From: Pelomyxa schiedti
Lineage: Eukaryota > Evosea > Pelobiontida > Pelomyxidae
Assembly (NCBI GenBank): GCA_020536535.1
Contig: JAHLWZ010000885.1
Coordinates: 1 to 57,592, forward strand
Direction of reading: 5' to 3'
DNA: 57,592 nucleotides
The translations under genes and the position numbers were made by a program. Positions 15,039 through 27,200 of this stretch are shown piece after piece; position 1 is the first letter of the stretch; every line of letters starts with the position of its first letter. The notes under the pieces are model-generated. The model saw only the letters and a list, made by a program, of their open reading frames with translations, ran no database searches and had not been told where the DNA came from.

Positions 15039-17788
15039 ATGGGGAAGCGGCAGTGGCGCTGTTTGCTGTTTGTGATGTGTGTTGTTGCAGTTACATCCGG
15101 CAAGGGGGCCACGCGGGGCGGAAAGCACGGCCAAGCGCCACGGCGAAACATCAACGAGGGAGGCGGTTATGGGACTGATGAGGCTGGAAGTGACCTTAGA
15201 GACATTGGATGTGATGAAGCATTGGAAATGTGGGCAGCAGGGACTTATCCAAACTCCGATTTGATGTCACGATTCTCGGCAAAGAAAATCGCCTTCGATG
15301 ACATGGGAAAGTATATTTAGCATCTCCACGCATTAATATTACTATTGCCGCTGTTCAGTCTTGCTCGCTATTTAACGATTTACGGTGTTGAATCTCACTT
15401 ATTTTTCTCCTCTTTTTCAAACCTAGTTATCAAAATTGTTTGACCATAGCGGACACATCACATTTTTGTTCCTGTGGTTACACAATTTTAAATACAGCCA
15501 CAAATGAAACAGCAACCACATTATCTGGCCTTTGCGTGCCCCTGTCATGCAATTCTTCTGAGCTTGAAACAAGAATAAAAGAAATTGCTAGGTTTACCCA
15601 ACAAATCCTCTACCACCCTCGTCCTTTCTTAAGTGACTCTCATAAAAGGGTCGTGTGGTTAAAAACTGAGAACTTCACCATCGTTCTCCCACGTGCCAAA
15701 TGCCCTGATGAGAATCCAACACTCAAAGATAGTCCTGGTGGAATCACCATTCTAGTTTTGTTTTCGCTCCTTGTCATCCTTATTTTGGTCTCAACCTTGT
15801 ACCAAGTTTTGGTCTCCATTTCAAGGTACGCCAAAATTTTGGTGCCCCCAATAATGCAATGAATAACATACTTTGGACAGAAGTCACGAAACCATTTCTC
15901 TTGGAGAGCCATATGCCAGGACATCTGGCGAAGTAAGCCTCTCGCAAGTGGCCCTGTACTGATATATCAATAGGTTTCCTCTTATCATCGCCAAAAAGAG
16001 ATGTCAACTGCAGAGAGCGTCTATACAAGCGGCTCGCTCGTCAGAAACATTCCGTCTTTAATTGCGACTGTTGACAAAGAGAATATGTTCCCTATACTGA
16101 ACGGAATCAGGGTTATGAGCCTATCGTATATTTCCTCTCTATGGGTGCTTCTATTTGACTATTCTCAGGTGGGTGATAATAGGGCATTCCATAGTGTTTA
16201 TTGAGTCATTCATCACGGACTATGAATGGCTTCTCTGGATATCACAGTTCTTTATCTGGCAGATTGTCACTTCAACATTTTTTTCTGTTGACACTTTCTT
16301 TTTTCTTTCAGGTTTCTTATGAAGTTGTACTAAGGTAGTAACTTTTAAAAAGGATTTCTGGCTGCCTACTACATTATCCTAGAAATACCCCCAAATAGGA
16401 AAATTTTGAGACCTGTTCAGTGGATATCAATGTACACCAAAAAGTCATCACCCTCACAGTGACAGTGTATAGATATACTCATCGATATATACGTCTCACC
16501 CCGATCTGGCTCTTTGTAACATTATGTGTTTGGCTTGTTCTACCTTATGTGACAACAGGACCATTTTGGTACTTTTTTTTTTTTTTTTTTATGGTTGAAA
16601 CATTAATATCTGTCTAGGCTATTCGTTGATGTTGATAACTGCAAAGATTACTGGTGGACAAATGTCTTATATATTAACAATATCTACCCCTGGTCACTTT
16701 CCTCTGAATGTGCTGACTGGGGCTGGTACTTAGCCAATGGTTCACTGGACTACTATGCCTATTTATTTACTTTTTCCCAGATATGCAATTCTTTTTGCTA
16801 GCTCCCATTTTTGTGGCTTTTTACATGGTGCACGAGGTTGTTGGGTGGGCAGTTATAATTTTCTGTGCCGTAGGAAGCGTGGTAGTCACAATCTGCCTCA
16901 TGGGATTCAATGGTCTCACCATGTACTACTTTGCTGAAGATAATACTGGATACTGGGATGATGTTTATACTAAACCTTGGTGCAGAATTCAACCTTACTT
17001 GGTGTGTTTTAAGAGTAGTTCTTTCTTTTATTCAAAGCAAGTTACCAGGTCGGTGTAGGATTTGCCTTCCTTGTTCACAAGTTCGACCCTAGAAAGACCA
17101 GGCTGAGCCAACCAATCTTTTACATTTTGTGGGGTATCACAGTCCTATGTCTAGGAATACCAACATTTGGGGCCTACCGACAGTATGCTTCTTTGTCCCC
17201 AGGTATTATCTTTTTCAGAAAATTTTCTTCTAAAGGAAATAAAAGATGCCTGGTCAACATGGGAAGATGCTTTCTATGCTGGTAGTTGTAGGTTTCTATG
17301 GGGACTCGGAATAGCTGCTTTCATCTTTTTGTGCACATCAGTGAGCTTCAATTCCGATAGACTATATCGGAACGGGATCACCCAGTTCCTTGTGAAGCTG
17401 AGTCAGTACATTGCCAACATACTCTCCCATCCGGCTTGGACACCTTTGGCCAGGCTAACTTATTGTACTTATCTGATTCATCCTTTTTGGTACGAAAGCA
17501 AAGAAAAACAACACCCCTTTCTAACATTCCAAAAGGCTGATGCTAGTGTATGATGGAACTCCTGACTGGATTCCTCTCACTTCTACCATGTTCCTTACCT
17601 TTGCGTTTGGCAACATTGTCATTGCCACAGTGCTAGCAAGCATTCTCTATCTCGTTATTGAGAAGCCAATGGCCAACCTCGAAGCTGTTTTGCTTGGATG
17701 GCTTGGAGTTATTCAGCGTAAAACTGTAGTGCCTCCTAAACAACGCTATTCCGGTGTGAATGTGCCCCCTTTGCTCGCCAAAGATTAA
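15039..17788 (+). CDS. NRF-6-type membrane acyltransferase (acyltransferase 3 family)
   Basis: Start ATG 15039 (MGKRQWRCLLFVMCVVAV) gives a signal peptide. A luminal Cys-bearing NRF domain follows: IGCDEALEMWAAGTYP; then FCSCGYTI, LSGLCVPLSCNSSELE. Next comes a multi-span acyltransferase-3 domain. Recognisable blocks are NGIRVMSLSYISSLWV, DNCKDYWWTNVLYINN with YPWSLSSECADWGWY, LLAPIFVAFYMVHEVVGW, the 'WCRIQPYLVGVGFAF' segment, then LARLTYCTYLIHPFW and VIEKPMANLE near the end. These match the nose-resistant-to-fluoxetine family of nematodes, insects and amoebae, integral membrane proteins thought to acylate or transport lipids. About nine short introns are needed. It ends NVPPLLAKD-stop at 17788, only 75 bp from the stop of the convergent gene. 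True substrate unknown. Confidence 0.85.
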
Positions 17789-17862
17789 GGATTTCTAAAA
17801 AGAAATTGTTGTAAAACTATTTCGTGCCTTTTTAATTGAGTGAAGGATTTTTTTTCTCCTGT

Positions 17863-19394
17863 TTAATATTCACAACCTGTTCCTTCAGCATAGCAACAGA
17901 CAAATTGTGTATCTTCTGGGTCTGGCTCGTGCGGTTGTTGTACAACTTTGTTGCCATTTACTTCCCTGATCCACGTTGAATCCAATGACACTATGTGAGT
18001 TTTAAGGTCTTCCTTGAAGAGAAGGACCCTGGCACCGTGAATCAACCCATTATATCTTATAGAGATGTTAGGAGGGTGTAATGTATTCTTGAGTTATTTA
18101 CGCTGCATAACCAGTTTTTCTGCCATATGCGAATGTTATTCCATAGTAATCCCCGTAGAAGTCACACAAGTGGTCGTGCTGAAACGCGAAAAGTGAGTAC
18201 TACTAACGGTTTTTGTACATACTCCAAAGTGTACGCTCTTGACATCACCTTGCTCAAGTAGCACGATGTACTCACCTGAATTGTAGGCACTGCAATGAAG
18301 ATCATCAATATTCGTCCCGTAGACCTGATAATATTAATAAAAATAAAGTGGCCTGGCAAGCAACAGTATGATAATTCCAAAGATTCATGATTTCCTGGAA
18401 AGGGATATGCTGGATAGCAACAGAGTAGAGGTGTCCATATTTTGACACTAGAGCCGCAGATTGTGTACGGAACCAGTCTAACTGTTGGGCTTTCACAATG
18501 GAAAGAAAAGAACGAATTGTTACTTGTGATGTGGAGACAGCACAATATCCTGGGACAATGCAGTCGCTACTGTTTCCGGAATCAAAAAACCACATGTTGA
18601 AGCTGAATTGAATAAGATAAAGCTGGTAGAGAACGTAATTTACGTAGGGACGTTTGGATTTGTAGCGGACATTACTTGGAGTACATAGGTGCTGGTGTCA
18701 ACACCCCCAGTCATACTCAAGTTGTAGGATTTGTCAATAGCAAGTAATTCAGGTCTCTGGAGATCTCCTTCATGAGTATAAGCAGGGAACAAACGCCGAA
18801 GATATTACAAAGAACCTTCATGGTCATGATTTCTGAAAGAGAGTCAATTATAGCTCTGACTAAAATTAAGTGTACCCAAAGACATATGCCCACGGGACAT
18901 TTGCTTCAATAAGAGGTTCTGTCATTGCTGGCCAACAATCACCTGTCTGAATTGTAGGTGGTTAAAAGATTGGTCTGTAATTAGAATAGCAGCTAAACAC
19001 ACAGAATATTCAGCACATCCTCCCACAACTCCCCAGTCATAGCCCGCAACCCAATCACCAGATATCCACACCAGGTCAGGAGTCTCTATCTCTAGTACAG
19101 TTCGCATGACCTTTGATCAGAATGAAAACGGGAAATACAGAGCCTGTTCAATAATTACGCACATGCTGTGTAGCCCTGTCAGCCTCCCCAGGGTCTCCAA
19201 AATGCAAATCGGTCAATTGCACAACCTGTTGGAGCAATACCAAACTAGTGTTAACATCATCACAATAAACACCTTAGGAGGAACAAACGAAAAACCTTGA
19301 AGTAACCGTTGGAGTCGAATTGGAGTTTCTGGGAAAAACTGGCTCCACACATCCACGCGCAAAAAACAAGAAAAAAAGCAACAACAGGACCCAT
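17863..19394 (-). CDS. Purple-acid-phosphatase 28/29-like metallophosphoesterase, secreted
   Basis: Starts at ATG 19394 with a signal peptide (MGPVVAFFLVFCAWMCGAS), then KLQFDSNGYFK, an intron, and VVQLTDLHFGDPGEAD, which holds the first metal-binding D-x-H. Next are VLEIETPDLVWISGDWV (the GD metal ligand), WFFDSGNSSDC with PGYCAVSTSQVTIRSFL, and IQHIPFQEIMNLWN (the H of the family's FHIP block). HDHLCDFYGDYYGITF (the GHDH-like motif) and YNGLIHGARVLLF follow. The order and motifs match the PAP28/29 (Dcr2-like) branch of calcineurin-like phosphoesterases. The protein is probably lysosomal or secreted and hydrolyses phosphomonoesters. At least six introns. It is tandem with and just downstream of the lipid kinase gene on the same strand (stop 19492 to start 19394). 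Confidence 0.85.
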
Positions 19395-19491
19395 CGTACT
19401 TCTTATCGTTAATTTGTTTTTTTTAGTGGTGGTACAAAGGAACAGGAATCTTAGTGCTTCGTGGAAGAAATACAGACAGAGAGAAAAAACC

Positions 19492-22269
19492 TCAAATCCA
19501 CCCCGAGAGTTTGATAGAGAGCTCGTGGTTGGCCTTGAGAAGTCTGGCCCCGAGGGAGTTGACGGCCTCTGTCACAATTGCATTCAACAGTTGCAGTTGC
19601 TTTTGCTCGTCATAACCAACCATGAACCGGGTGTAGAGGAACTTGTAGAGTTCGTTTTGGCTTATGCCTAGTTTTGGTTTGATGAAGTGGTTATTAGGTG
19701 CGGTAATTGTGGAGGGTGGGGAAGCGGTACAATTCAGTTGGTCTACACAAACTGTTTTGAGCATCACGGCAACAAATGGTAGGCACGGCTGAAGCAAGCG
19801 AAGAACCAGGAAGCAGGTATCCAGGAACTTAGGTTTTTGAATTGACAACTCAATGATCTCCATTAACTCGTCGGAGAAACGAATTGTTGGGGCACCAAAA
19901 AAGCCTTCAGCTCTGAAAGGAAGAAATCAGGTAAGAGAAAAGAAAACATTTCTTTGATTCTAGAAACACATACGACGCATGGTGGCCCAGTATATAGCCA
20001 AAGTCAATGTGGAAAAAAGACCTGTGGTTTTCTATCATGATGTTTCCTTCATGCCTGTCACCAAAGCCAAGAAGATACGAGATAACTGTGTAGGCGGCAA
20101 CACTATATGAGAAGCGTTCCCTGTTTTCAGCGGGAATATAATCAACCAGGCGTTTACCCATTTCTGTTGAAATTTTGAACAGAGTGCTGTGCCATACAAG
20201 TCAGAAAGCGGTTGGATGGTATGAAACATACTCCGCATTGTCGACCACCTCAATTAAGCCACTGTCGGGACTGACGGGAACTACCTTGTAACTTACAACA
20301 TTTCCGCGCATGCACTCCAAGTTGCTTTCCAGTATGTCTTTAAAGTATTGGATCACATTGCATATTATCTGATCATTGCACAGATTTTCACTTTTAAAAA
20401 TTACATTGTGTACTCGACTGGCTTGATTGTAGCATTTATCTGGATGACGGTTACTTGCAAGTGAAGAGCAATAGCAATTACATAAACTTGGTGCACTTGC
20501 TGATACAAAAGTTTTTATTTTGCGCATTTCAGTATAAGGATTCGAGTCAGCAGAGGCCGTTGGAAGGTACCAATCTTGTGGAAAATCGAAGTAAGACTGT
20601 TCACCTCTTCTCATAGAAATGAGTTGTGGACCAGCATTTAAAAGGGCATGTTTGAATACTAGGTAGGGTTGAAAATATTTCTGGTAAGTTTCCTACTTAC
20701 TGTTACATCTTTCTCTTACAGCAGGAGCCAGACTAGGGGAAGCAGCAAAATTTCGGAAATATCGGAAGTATGGAGTATATGGGCAGTCTGGTTGGCCGGT
20801 TGAAGAGGACCTAAGTGCAAAAAAGAGTGCAGCCATGAAATCTAAGTCTCTCTGGGCTCTCTCATATAGAAAATCCCAAACAGCATTGCACATTGCTTCG
20901 TCTCTTTTTCTGAAGAGAAGTTTGAATGTGCTACTTTCAACTTTGAAACACACAAACATGTGACGAGAATGGGTAGTGCTAATGTCAGTGTTCGGGTTTC
21001 AAGTGCCAGACACCGCAAGGCCACTTTAGCGACACTGGGCTTGCAGGTACCCGCAGTTGAGAGTACTAAGAGGGCCTCAGGAATATCGAATAAACCTTTT
21101 TTAGGACACGGCTTATAGCACTTCAGTGCAGAGCAAGGAACGCGGTTAGAAAAATCCGTTGTTTCAATCAAAGCAGCAATGTCTGCATCTGAAATATCTG
21201 GAACACTGCAAGGATTGATACATCAAATGTAAGCTTGGAGAGTTTAAAGTTCACACCATAGGAGAAAGTGAGCAACCCAGATACTGTGCCCTCTGATGAT
21301 ATTTTTGTTGTTTCGGAGCAAGATTTCATCAAGGTGGCAGTACTGGCTCCCGGGAAGTGTATATTGGATTGAAGACCAGCATTGCAAAATATGGGTAGTG
21401 AATTTGCCTTTCAATGTTAGCTCGTTAACTGGAATGCGTGCTGCATCCAGGAATGGTACGGGAGATTGAATACTATAGTCGAATAAGGGAAGGACGGAGA
21501 TGTGATGCCATACATGACGTGGCAGGCTTCGCACAGTGTCGAAGTTGGGGTTGAAGTTGTATCTCTCCTTAACCATTCTGGTAGACCACTTCTTGTAACA
21601 GGCCAAGTATGTGAATGGCACAGGCAACAACCGCAACCGGCACATACAGATGAACTGGCTTGCGAGCACCCCTGTGTCAAAGACCCAATACAGGCACAAA
21701 AGACCCCAGGGGGTGTGCGGCAAAAAGGAGGAAGTGCGGCTTGAGAAGAGGATGAGGAGATATTGAAGAACATGGCAGAAACGGACATGCCCAAGGGAGA
21801 ATTTGGATCATATGAGGATGTTGGTGTAGAAGATGGAGATGAAGATTGTATCTCTGGAGTGTGCACCTCTTGTGGTAGGGCAGTGTTGAACGGGCGTTTT
21901 ATGGATGGTTGTCCCACAATCGGCGGGGTCACAATTAAGATGCTTTTTGGATTTGGAGTTGAAGTACCAACACTACCAGCATGGTACAATGGTGGAGTTG
22001 TGGTAGTGGGTGGAGGTTTGAAAGATGTTATTATAACGGGCGGTTGTGGGGAGCTGCACGGCAAAGTACTGCACCTTCTACATAACCACTTTCCACAATC
22101 TTGAAGTTATTTAAACTAAGCTAAAGTGGAGGGAGTGAAAAACAAGGAGTAAAAAGAAAGAGCCCAGTAACTGTAGCATTTGATAAAAGTTACAGACAAC
22201 CAAAAGAACCTATTTAAAGAAAAATAAAATCAAGTTTAGAAGAAAAAACACAACAACAAAGGCAGTCCA

Positions 22270-22302
<33 letters not shown>

Positions 22303-22455
22303 CCAGCATACACACAAAAAAAAAAAAGGAGAGGGGAAAACAAGAGGCACATAAAAAAGCAGGGTGTAACAATGTACGCACTCTTGACAGCACCCACACC
22401 GTCCCGGCATGATGCTGGTAGTCTCAGCGCTATGACGCAGTTCTCCCCCTTGCAT
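19492..22455 (-). CDS. Vps34-like phosphoinositide 3-kinase family protein
   Basis: The catalytic domain is clear. NVIFKSENLCNDQIICNVI holds the ATP-binding Lys and the DQ pair, then VSYKVVPVSPDSGLIEVVD. LLGFGDRHEGNIM is the catalytic loop and FFHIDFGYILGHHAS the activation segment. IRFSDELMEIIE and a C-terminal helix ending SIKLSGWI close the gene. Upstream exons (20.7-21.2 kb) resemble the helical accessory domain (VWDFLYERAQRDLDFMAALF). An earlier exon (21.24-22.06 kb) holds a Pro/Ser/Thr-rich stretch, and then a beta-rich, possibly C2, region. The family phosphorylates phosphatidylinositol on endosomes. The N-terminus is uncertain: a Cys-rich exon from ATG 22455 (GRCGCCQEC) may splice over a T-rich intron to DCGKWLCRRCSTLPC near 22100. 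Class III is inferred from the catalytic blocks; a class II or unusual PI3K is possible. Confidence 0.72.
22271..22301. repeat. 31-nt poly(A) tract
   Basis: An uninterrupted run of 31 A on the plus strand, followed by a second 10-13 A run near 22316. On the minus strand it forms a poly-T tract inside the presumed first intron of the PI3K-like gene. It could serve as a polypyrimidine tract or simply be slippage. Its length in an assembly is unreliable. Confidence 0.9.
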
Positions 22456-22715
22456 CTCCCCTCTCTACTACTTGCGGTTTACTCGAAACAATTAATTAAA
22501 ACATTGTTCTCAACCCTCAGTTGGGTGTCCAATGTCACAGGTTGTTCTTCTCTGTTGGTCAACTTGTGTAGTCGCACACACTTGCACCCGGCACAGTGTT
22601 GGGTGTCTTGCTATTCCTGGAGGATCTGCAAACTAACTTGGGTAGAATCTTTTTTCAAGAACCCACGATTGATCGATCGACGTTGTTGGGGACGAGACAA
22701 TCGACATCAACGCAA

Positions 22716-24121
22716 TGTACGGGAACTCCAAGTTCCCTGGTATCTGGGGCACAACGGTGCACGCTGCGACGGCGGCCGCGCTGCCCGGATGTTGTTGTTG
22801 CTGCAGCCGCGGCCACCGCACAAGCCGTTCAAGAACATAAAGGCGGTCAACTGTTACCACCACACACCGCTGTCGTTGGCGTGCCGCGTAGTGGAGGTAC
22901 TGATGCTGCCTGAAGAAAACGGTGGCCGCGGGAGGGAGGGGAGCGAGGTCGACGCGACCACGGGGGCAAGGGGACCGCAGTGCGAGCTGTGTCTCAGCCC
23001 CCCCCCTCCGAGGACGGCCACCCTGGTGGGGGGGTCGTGGCAATGCTCCTGTGCACATCCGCAGGTACAAGTGAACCAGGTGGTGCCTCGACGAGACGCC
23101 GCTCACGCGCGCAATCACCAGAAACTTCATGAGAACAGCGCGCGCGCTTGTGATGAGAAGTGGTGCGGTGACACCAAAGCTACAAGGCGATGTGGACAAG
23201 GCAACTGGGGGGGCGCATGATAAGTTCCTGGAGTGGATGAGCACTTGCCTGCCACCCCCACCCCCGCGCGAAATTTCCGTGACAGCACCGCCTCGACCTG
23301 TCACACAGCAGGAAATAGTATCTCTATGTAAATAAATACCTGTGATATTTTAATGCTAATGTTTGTTATTCGACAGAGTGAACAACTTCAAGCTAAGGTC
23401 AATCAGTTGGAATGTGAGAATAAGCGTCTGCAAGCTGAAAACAAACTTCTTCAAACTGATAATCATCACCTGCATGAAACGGTCAATGAACAATTTGCAT
23501 GTATATACAATCCCCAATGGACAAAGGATTTACCTTTTCTTGTTACAGTTGTGGACCATATCTTGGAGCACCTGCAGGGAGCAAGCTGGCGTGAATCTCT
23601 CTCGCATACTCGACAGCATCAATGAATGAGGGCACTGACTGTACCGTCAAGCCTCACAATGAAACATTCTGACAATTGTTTTGCTCCAGCTGCCCCGTTG
23701 AAAAGGTGATTACCACCATTGAAACCGATGAAATATTAATTTTATAACCCTTCACACAAGGCGGTGAAGATGGCTGTGACAAGAGGTTTGGTGTTGATCA
23801 AAGCCTTCAAACACTATCGTTCAGCATTCCAGGCCAGCACTGCGAGGTCCTTGGAGGGTACAACCTGCATTTTGTCTCAAATCAAGGGATTGTCATCCAT
23901 TCATCACAGCACTCTGTGCAAGTCACCGTTGAAATCAAGAGAGCCACGAATATGACAGAGGAGGGCCTGAAGCACCTCAACACACTTGGCTCTGTGACGT
24001 ATGTTTCTAAGTGTCTCCTTCTTCCAGCCCAGGCATTACACAATAAAAGGCAACCAGTCAACTCTCCACCTCCTGAACAAAATTATTTGGTTTACAATGT
24101 AGAACACTATTGTCCTTCCTG
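22716..24121 (+). CDS. Unknown coiled-coil protein with Cys-rich N-terminal exons
   Basis: Tentative gene model. ATG 22716 (MYGNSKFPGIWGTT) can splice over a 50-nt intron (GTGCACGC...GTTGCTGCAG) to a frame reading PHKPFKNIKAVNCYHHTPL and then CELCLSPPPP...CSCAHPQ, a possible zinc knuckle. The next frame contains MRTARALVMRSGAVTPKLQG and ends TQQEI. A clean intron (GTATCT...TTCGACAG) leads to SEQLQAKVNQLECENKRLQ, a leucine-zipper-like coiled coil of about 40 residues. The last exons give GEDGCDKRFGVDQSLQTL and VQVTVEIKRATNMTEEGLK. The stop is near 24121, facing the dynactin gene. No family was recognised. A zipper next to a Cys cluster suggests a DNA- or protein-binding factor, which is inference. 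The first three exon joins are uncertain. Confidence 0.45.
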
Positions 24122-24287
24122 AAAATATCACTTTTTTTTTTTGGCAACATGGAGAGGTTCTTTTTTGCTTTGGACAAATCAGGGAGCTACAAGGGAACAA
24201 TGAATATCAGCTAGGGAGTGTACACTGGTTGCGGTGCATATGCTCGTTCTGGGGCCCGCGTGCGGGGTAGGTATGCGGAGTACGGCC

Positions 24288-27200
24288 TTACACTGTGGGG
24301 AGTATGAGTAATTGTTGGGAGTGACTGTTATTGCATACCGGAGAGGATTTGAATTTAAGGAATGGGTTTAGGGTCCCGTAGTCTCTTGTGCCTTGCTGGG
24401 CTGGTAGGTTTTGGTTAGTTTTGGTTGTTTGTGGCTTTGGCACTAGTTAGGGTGATTGGGTACATACCTTGTTCCAGTACATCTTTGGTGGCTACTTTGA
24501 TGGCATTATTGAGGTCTGAGACCTCCTGTGTGGGTGGCTCTGGGCGTTTGGCGAGGTTCACTATTCGGGAACATGCTTGTACAGTGCGGAGCCTCTGAAA
24601 GAGATGAGAGAATATCACAGTGAAAGGGATGTGAGTACCTGTGTCAGCTTGCTTAGTTCTCTGAAGCCTTGGTCAGGTGCACTTTTAAGCTAAAGTTAGA
24701 TCAAACGATTATGGAATGTTTGCACCTTTTCGATATTTGAAGTGGAGGGAGGCCTAGTAGGGTATTGGTCATACAAACTGACTTCAGCTTGGTGTTTTCA
24801 TTGGCGATGTACTTCAGTCCAGCTTTTAGTGAGGTTATCTGGGGCAAGTTCACTAGTGAAGATGATTTTGTTTTGGCTAACCTCAAAAAGCAGTGGTTTG
24901 ATTGCAACTGCCCTAGGTAATTGAGTTCCACGCTGAGGAGTGGATTGGACGGCAGAGCGAGCTGGAGTGGTGAAAGGTGTTGGAGAGGTGGCTCTGATAG
25001 GGGTTGCTGGGGCTATCACCGGGGAGTTTGAGGGAACAGGCGGAGATGTTTGGCTTGAGAGTTTCCTTTCCAGCTCACTTTGAAGGAATTCTAATTTTTG
25101 GTTCAAATTGGTAATTACCTGAAGCCAGAGGTGAGATGGGAAAAGTGAGGGGGAAAAACCTCCTCCCGTTCTGCTATCTTTGATTCAAAGTCTTCTTTCA
25201 TTGCTATATCCTGTTGTGGAAAATAAGTACAGGTATTAGCCAGGGTTACTAGAGTTACATTTTCTTTATAGGTTTTCAGTGTGGCATATAAGGCTTCCTT
25301 CTGCCTTTTCTCTTCTGCTAGTTGATATTCAAGAGATTTGACAGAAACGGTCAACTGGTTGAGAGTAACGTTTTGGTGGTTGTAGTCATCCCGCAAACTG
25401 GACAAATCTATCGGCTGTATAAATTAAAGAAAGTTGCATGCAGTAGGGTACCTTTCAATTTGGATTTGATTTGCCCTGCTCGATGCTTCCAAGGCGGGAT
25501 CACTGAAAACATTATACATTAAACAACAGCGGAACAGTACCTGCTTGTGCTATTTCAATCTCCGATTGATGTGTTTGGAAGACCGTGATAGATACTTTCA
25601 ACTTTTCAAGAAATATGTGAAACGTTTCCTTTATTGCAATTACGGCATCGGCAGAGTATTCATCCTAGTACAATTCAATGTTGGCTGTACTCTAAGGTAC
25701 TCAATGACTTGCATACAACTGATACAGCCTCCTCAAGAGACTCGGCCGCTTTAACTAGTTCTCTACAAATGGTTATAAGAGGCTCAAATAATGCAATAGC
25801 CTCTGTGGAGAAGGCCACGGGAAATTGTTTCGCTGAAAGCTCGTATTGCCTTCGAAGAGTGAGAGGTTAAGACAAGAGAAGTATCTAAACCTAAGGTGCT
25901 CTGCGATAGCAATAAAATCAGATTCAGGAAAGATTTTTTCTAGCCAAAGATCAGGAAAAAGGAAAGAAATTAAGAATACCAAACCGGAAGTTTGTTTTGC
26001 CTTAAAGATTACAAAGTTGCATATACAGTATACATGTTCAATCATCCAAAGAACTTCCAGTGCTGGGGGCGGCGCCGATATTGTCGCTGCATGTACCGTG
26101 TCGTTGACGATTGTTTCAATGACCTGGCAGGTCCTCTTTTTGAGCAGAAATGAGCAATAAAAATACAGTAAAAGTCACTCCTACAGCAATGGAATGGAAG
26201 GAGTAACTTGCACTCCAGGAATCCTTTTTTAACATCTCAATGAACTCATCTACAGGGGCTTCCAAGCCCTTGGTATCATGGATGCTGTGCCCAATCTAGG
26301 CACAATCAATAATAAAATGGCAAAGGGACGTCCTACCACAAGGTAAGCTTCAACCCGACATCGTTCAATGCCGAAACGGAGTTGTGATGTACAACACTTC
26401 AACCTCTCAAATACGTCAAGAGCCTAAATGCCTCTTACATTTGATGAAAAAGAGATGTGATACCTTCCATCTCACAGCCACAAGTTGGGAAGAGTCATCT
26501 GATCTTTCTTGCAACATTTTCTGGAGGCAACCACCAACGATAATACATTTTTCCACGACACGGTCAACAAATTGATAGGTGTAAAACCCATCTATATCTG
26601 CTGGGTTCATATAGAATTCAGGGATGAAACTCTGTAAAGATCAGAATATAGGGGGATTCTAGTTGATACCTGGAAAAATTCAGAAAGTTGAAGAGCTTGT
26701 CGTGAAGCAAGTCTCAATGTGGCATCTCGCAACTCCCTCTCAGTTGCCTTAAAGTCTTTGTTCTACTTAGGATTAGAAAATTCTCGGATAAGATTTGATT
26801 TACTTGGAGTGCCAGGGTCATTGAGAGGAGTTCCTGTTGTGTTGAATCAAGCTGCTTTTGTACATTGTGATCGTCAGCTTTTCCCTGCTCAAGTTCTTTC
26901 AACCGCAGAGTTTGCGCCTAAGAAAACAACAAGAAAGTAAATAACTAAAGAGTAACTCAAGGAGGTAGTAGAGCCACTTTCTTACACGAACTAAGTCCTT
27001 GTACTGAGATATATTGCGGTCTTGCAACTCGAGTTTGGCTTTCAACATGTGAACTTGCCCACTTGCAATGAGTAAATTCTTTTCAGTTCCATCTTGGAGA
27101 CTTTAGATAAGGACGTTTCATGTAAATGCTTCTACAAAGTGTTTCTCGTAATTTTTTCTCCAATATCTCTTGTTCCTTTTCCAACTCTTCAGATACTACT

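Noticed and set aside
22271-22301. Poly(A) run as the tail of an inserted retroelement
   Set aside because: No element body, target-site duplication or reverse-transcriptase-like frame lies next to it; it fits a homopolymer in an intron.
22633-23304. Minus ORF of 223 codons opposite the Cys-rich exons
   Set aside because: Composition (Arg/Gly/Leu-rich) and lack of splice continuity suggest a shadow of GC-rich DNA; the plus exons join with good 50-60 nt introns into the coiled-coil region.
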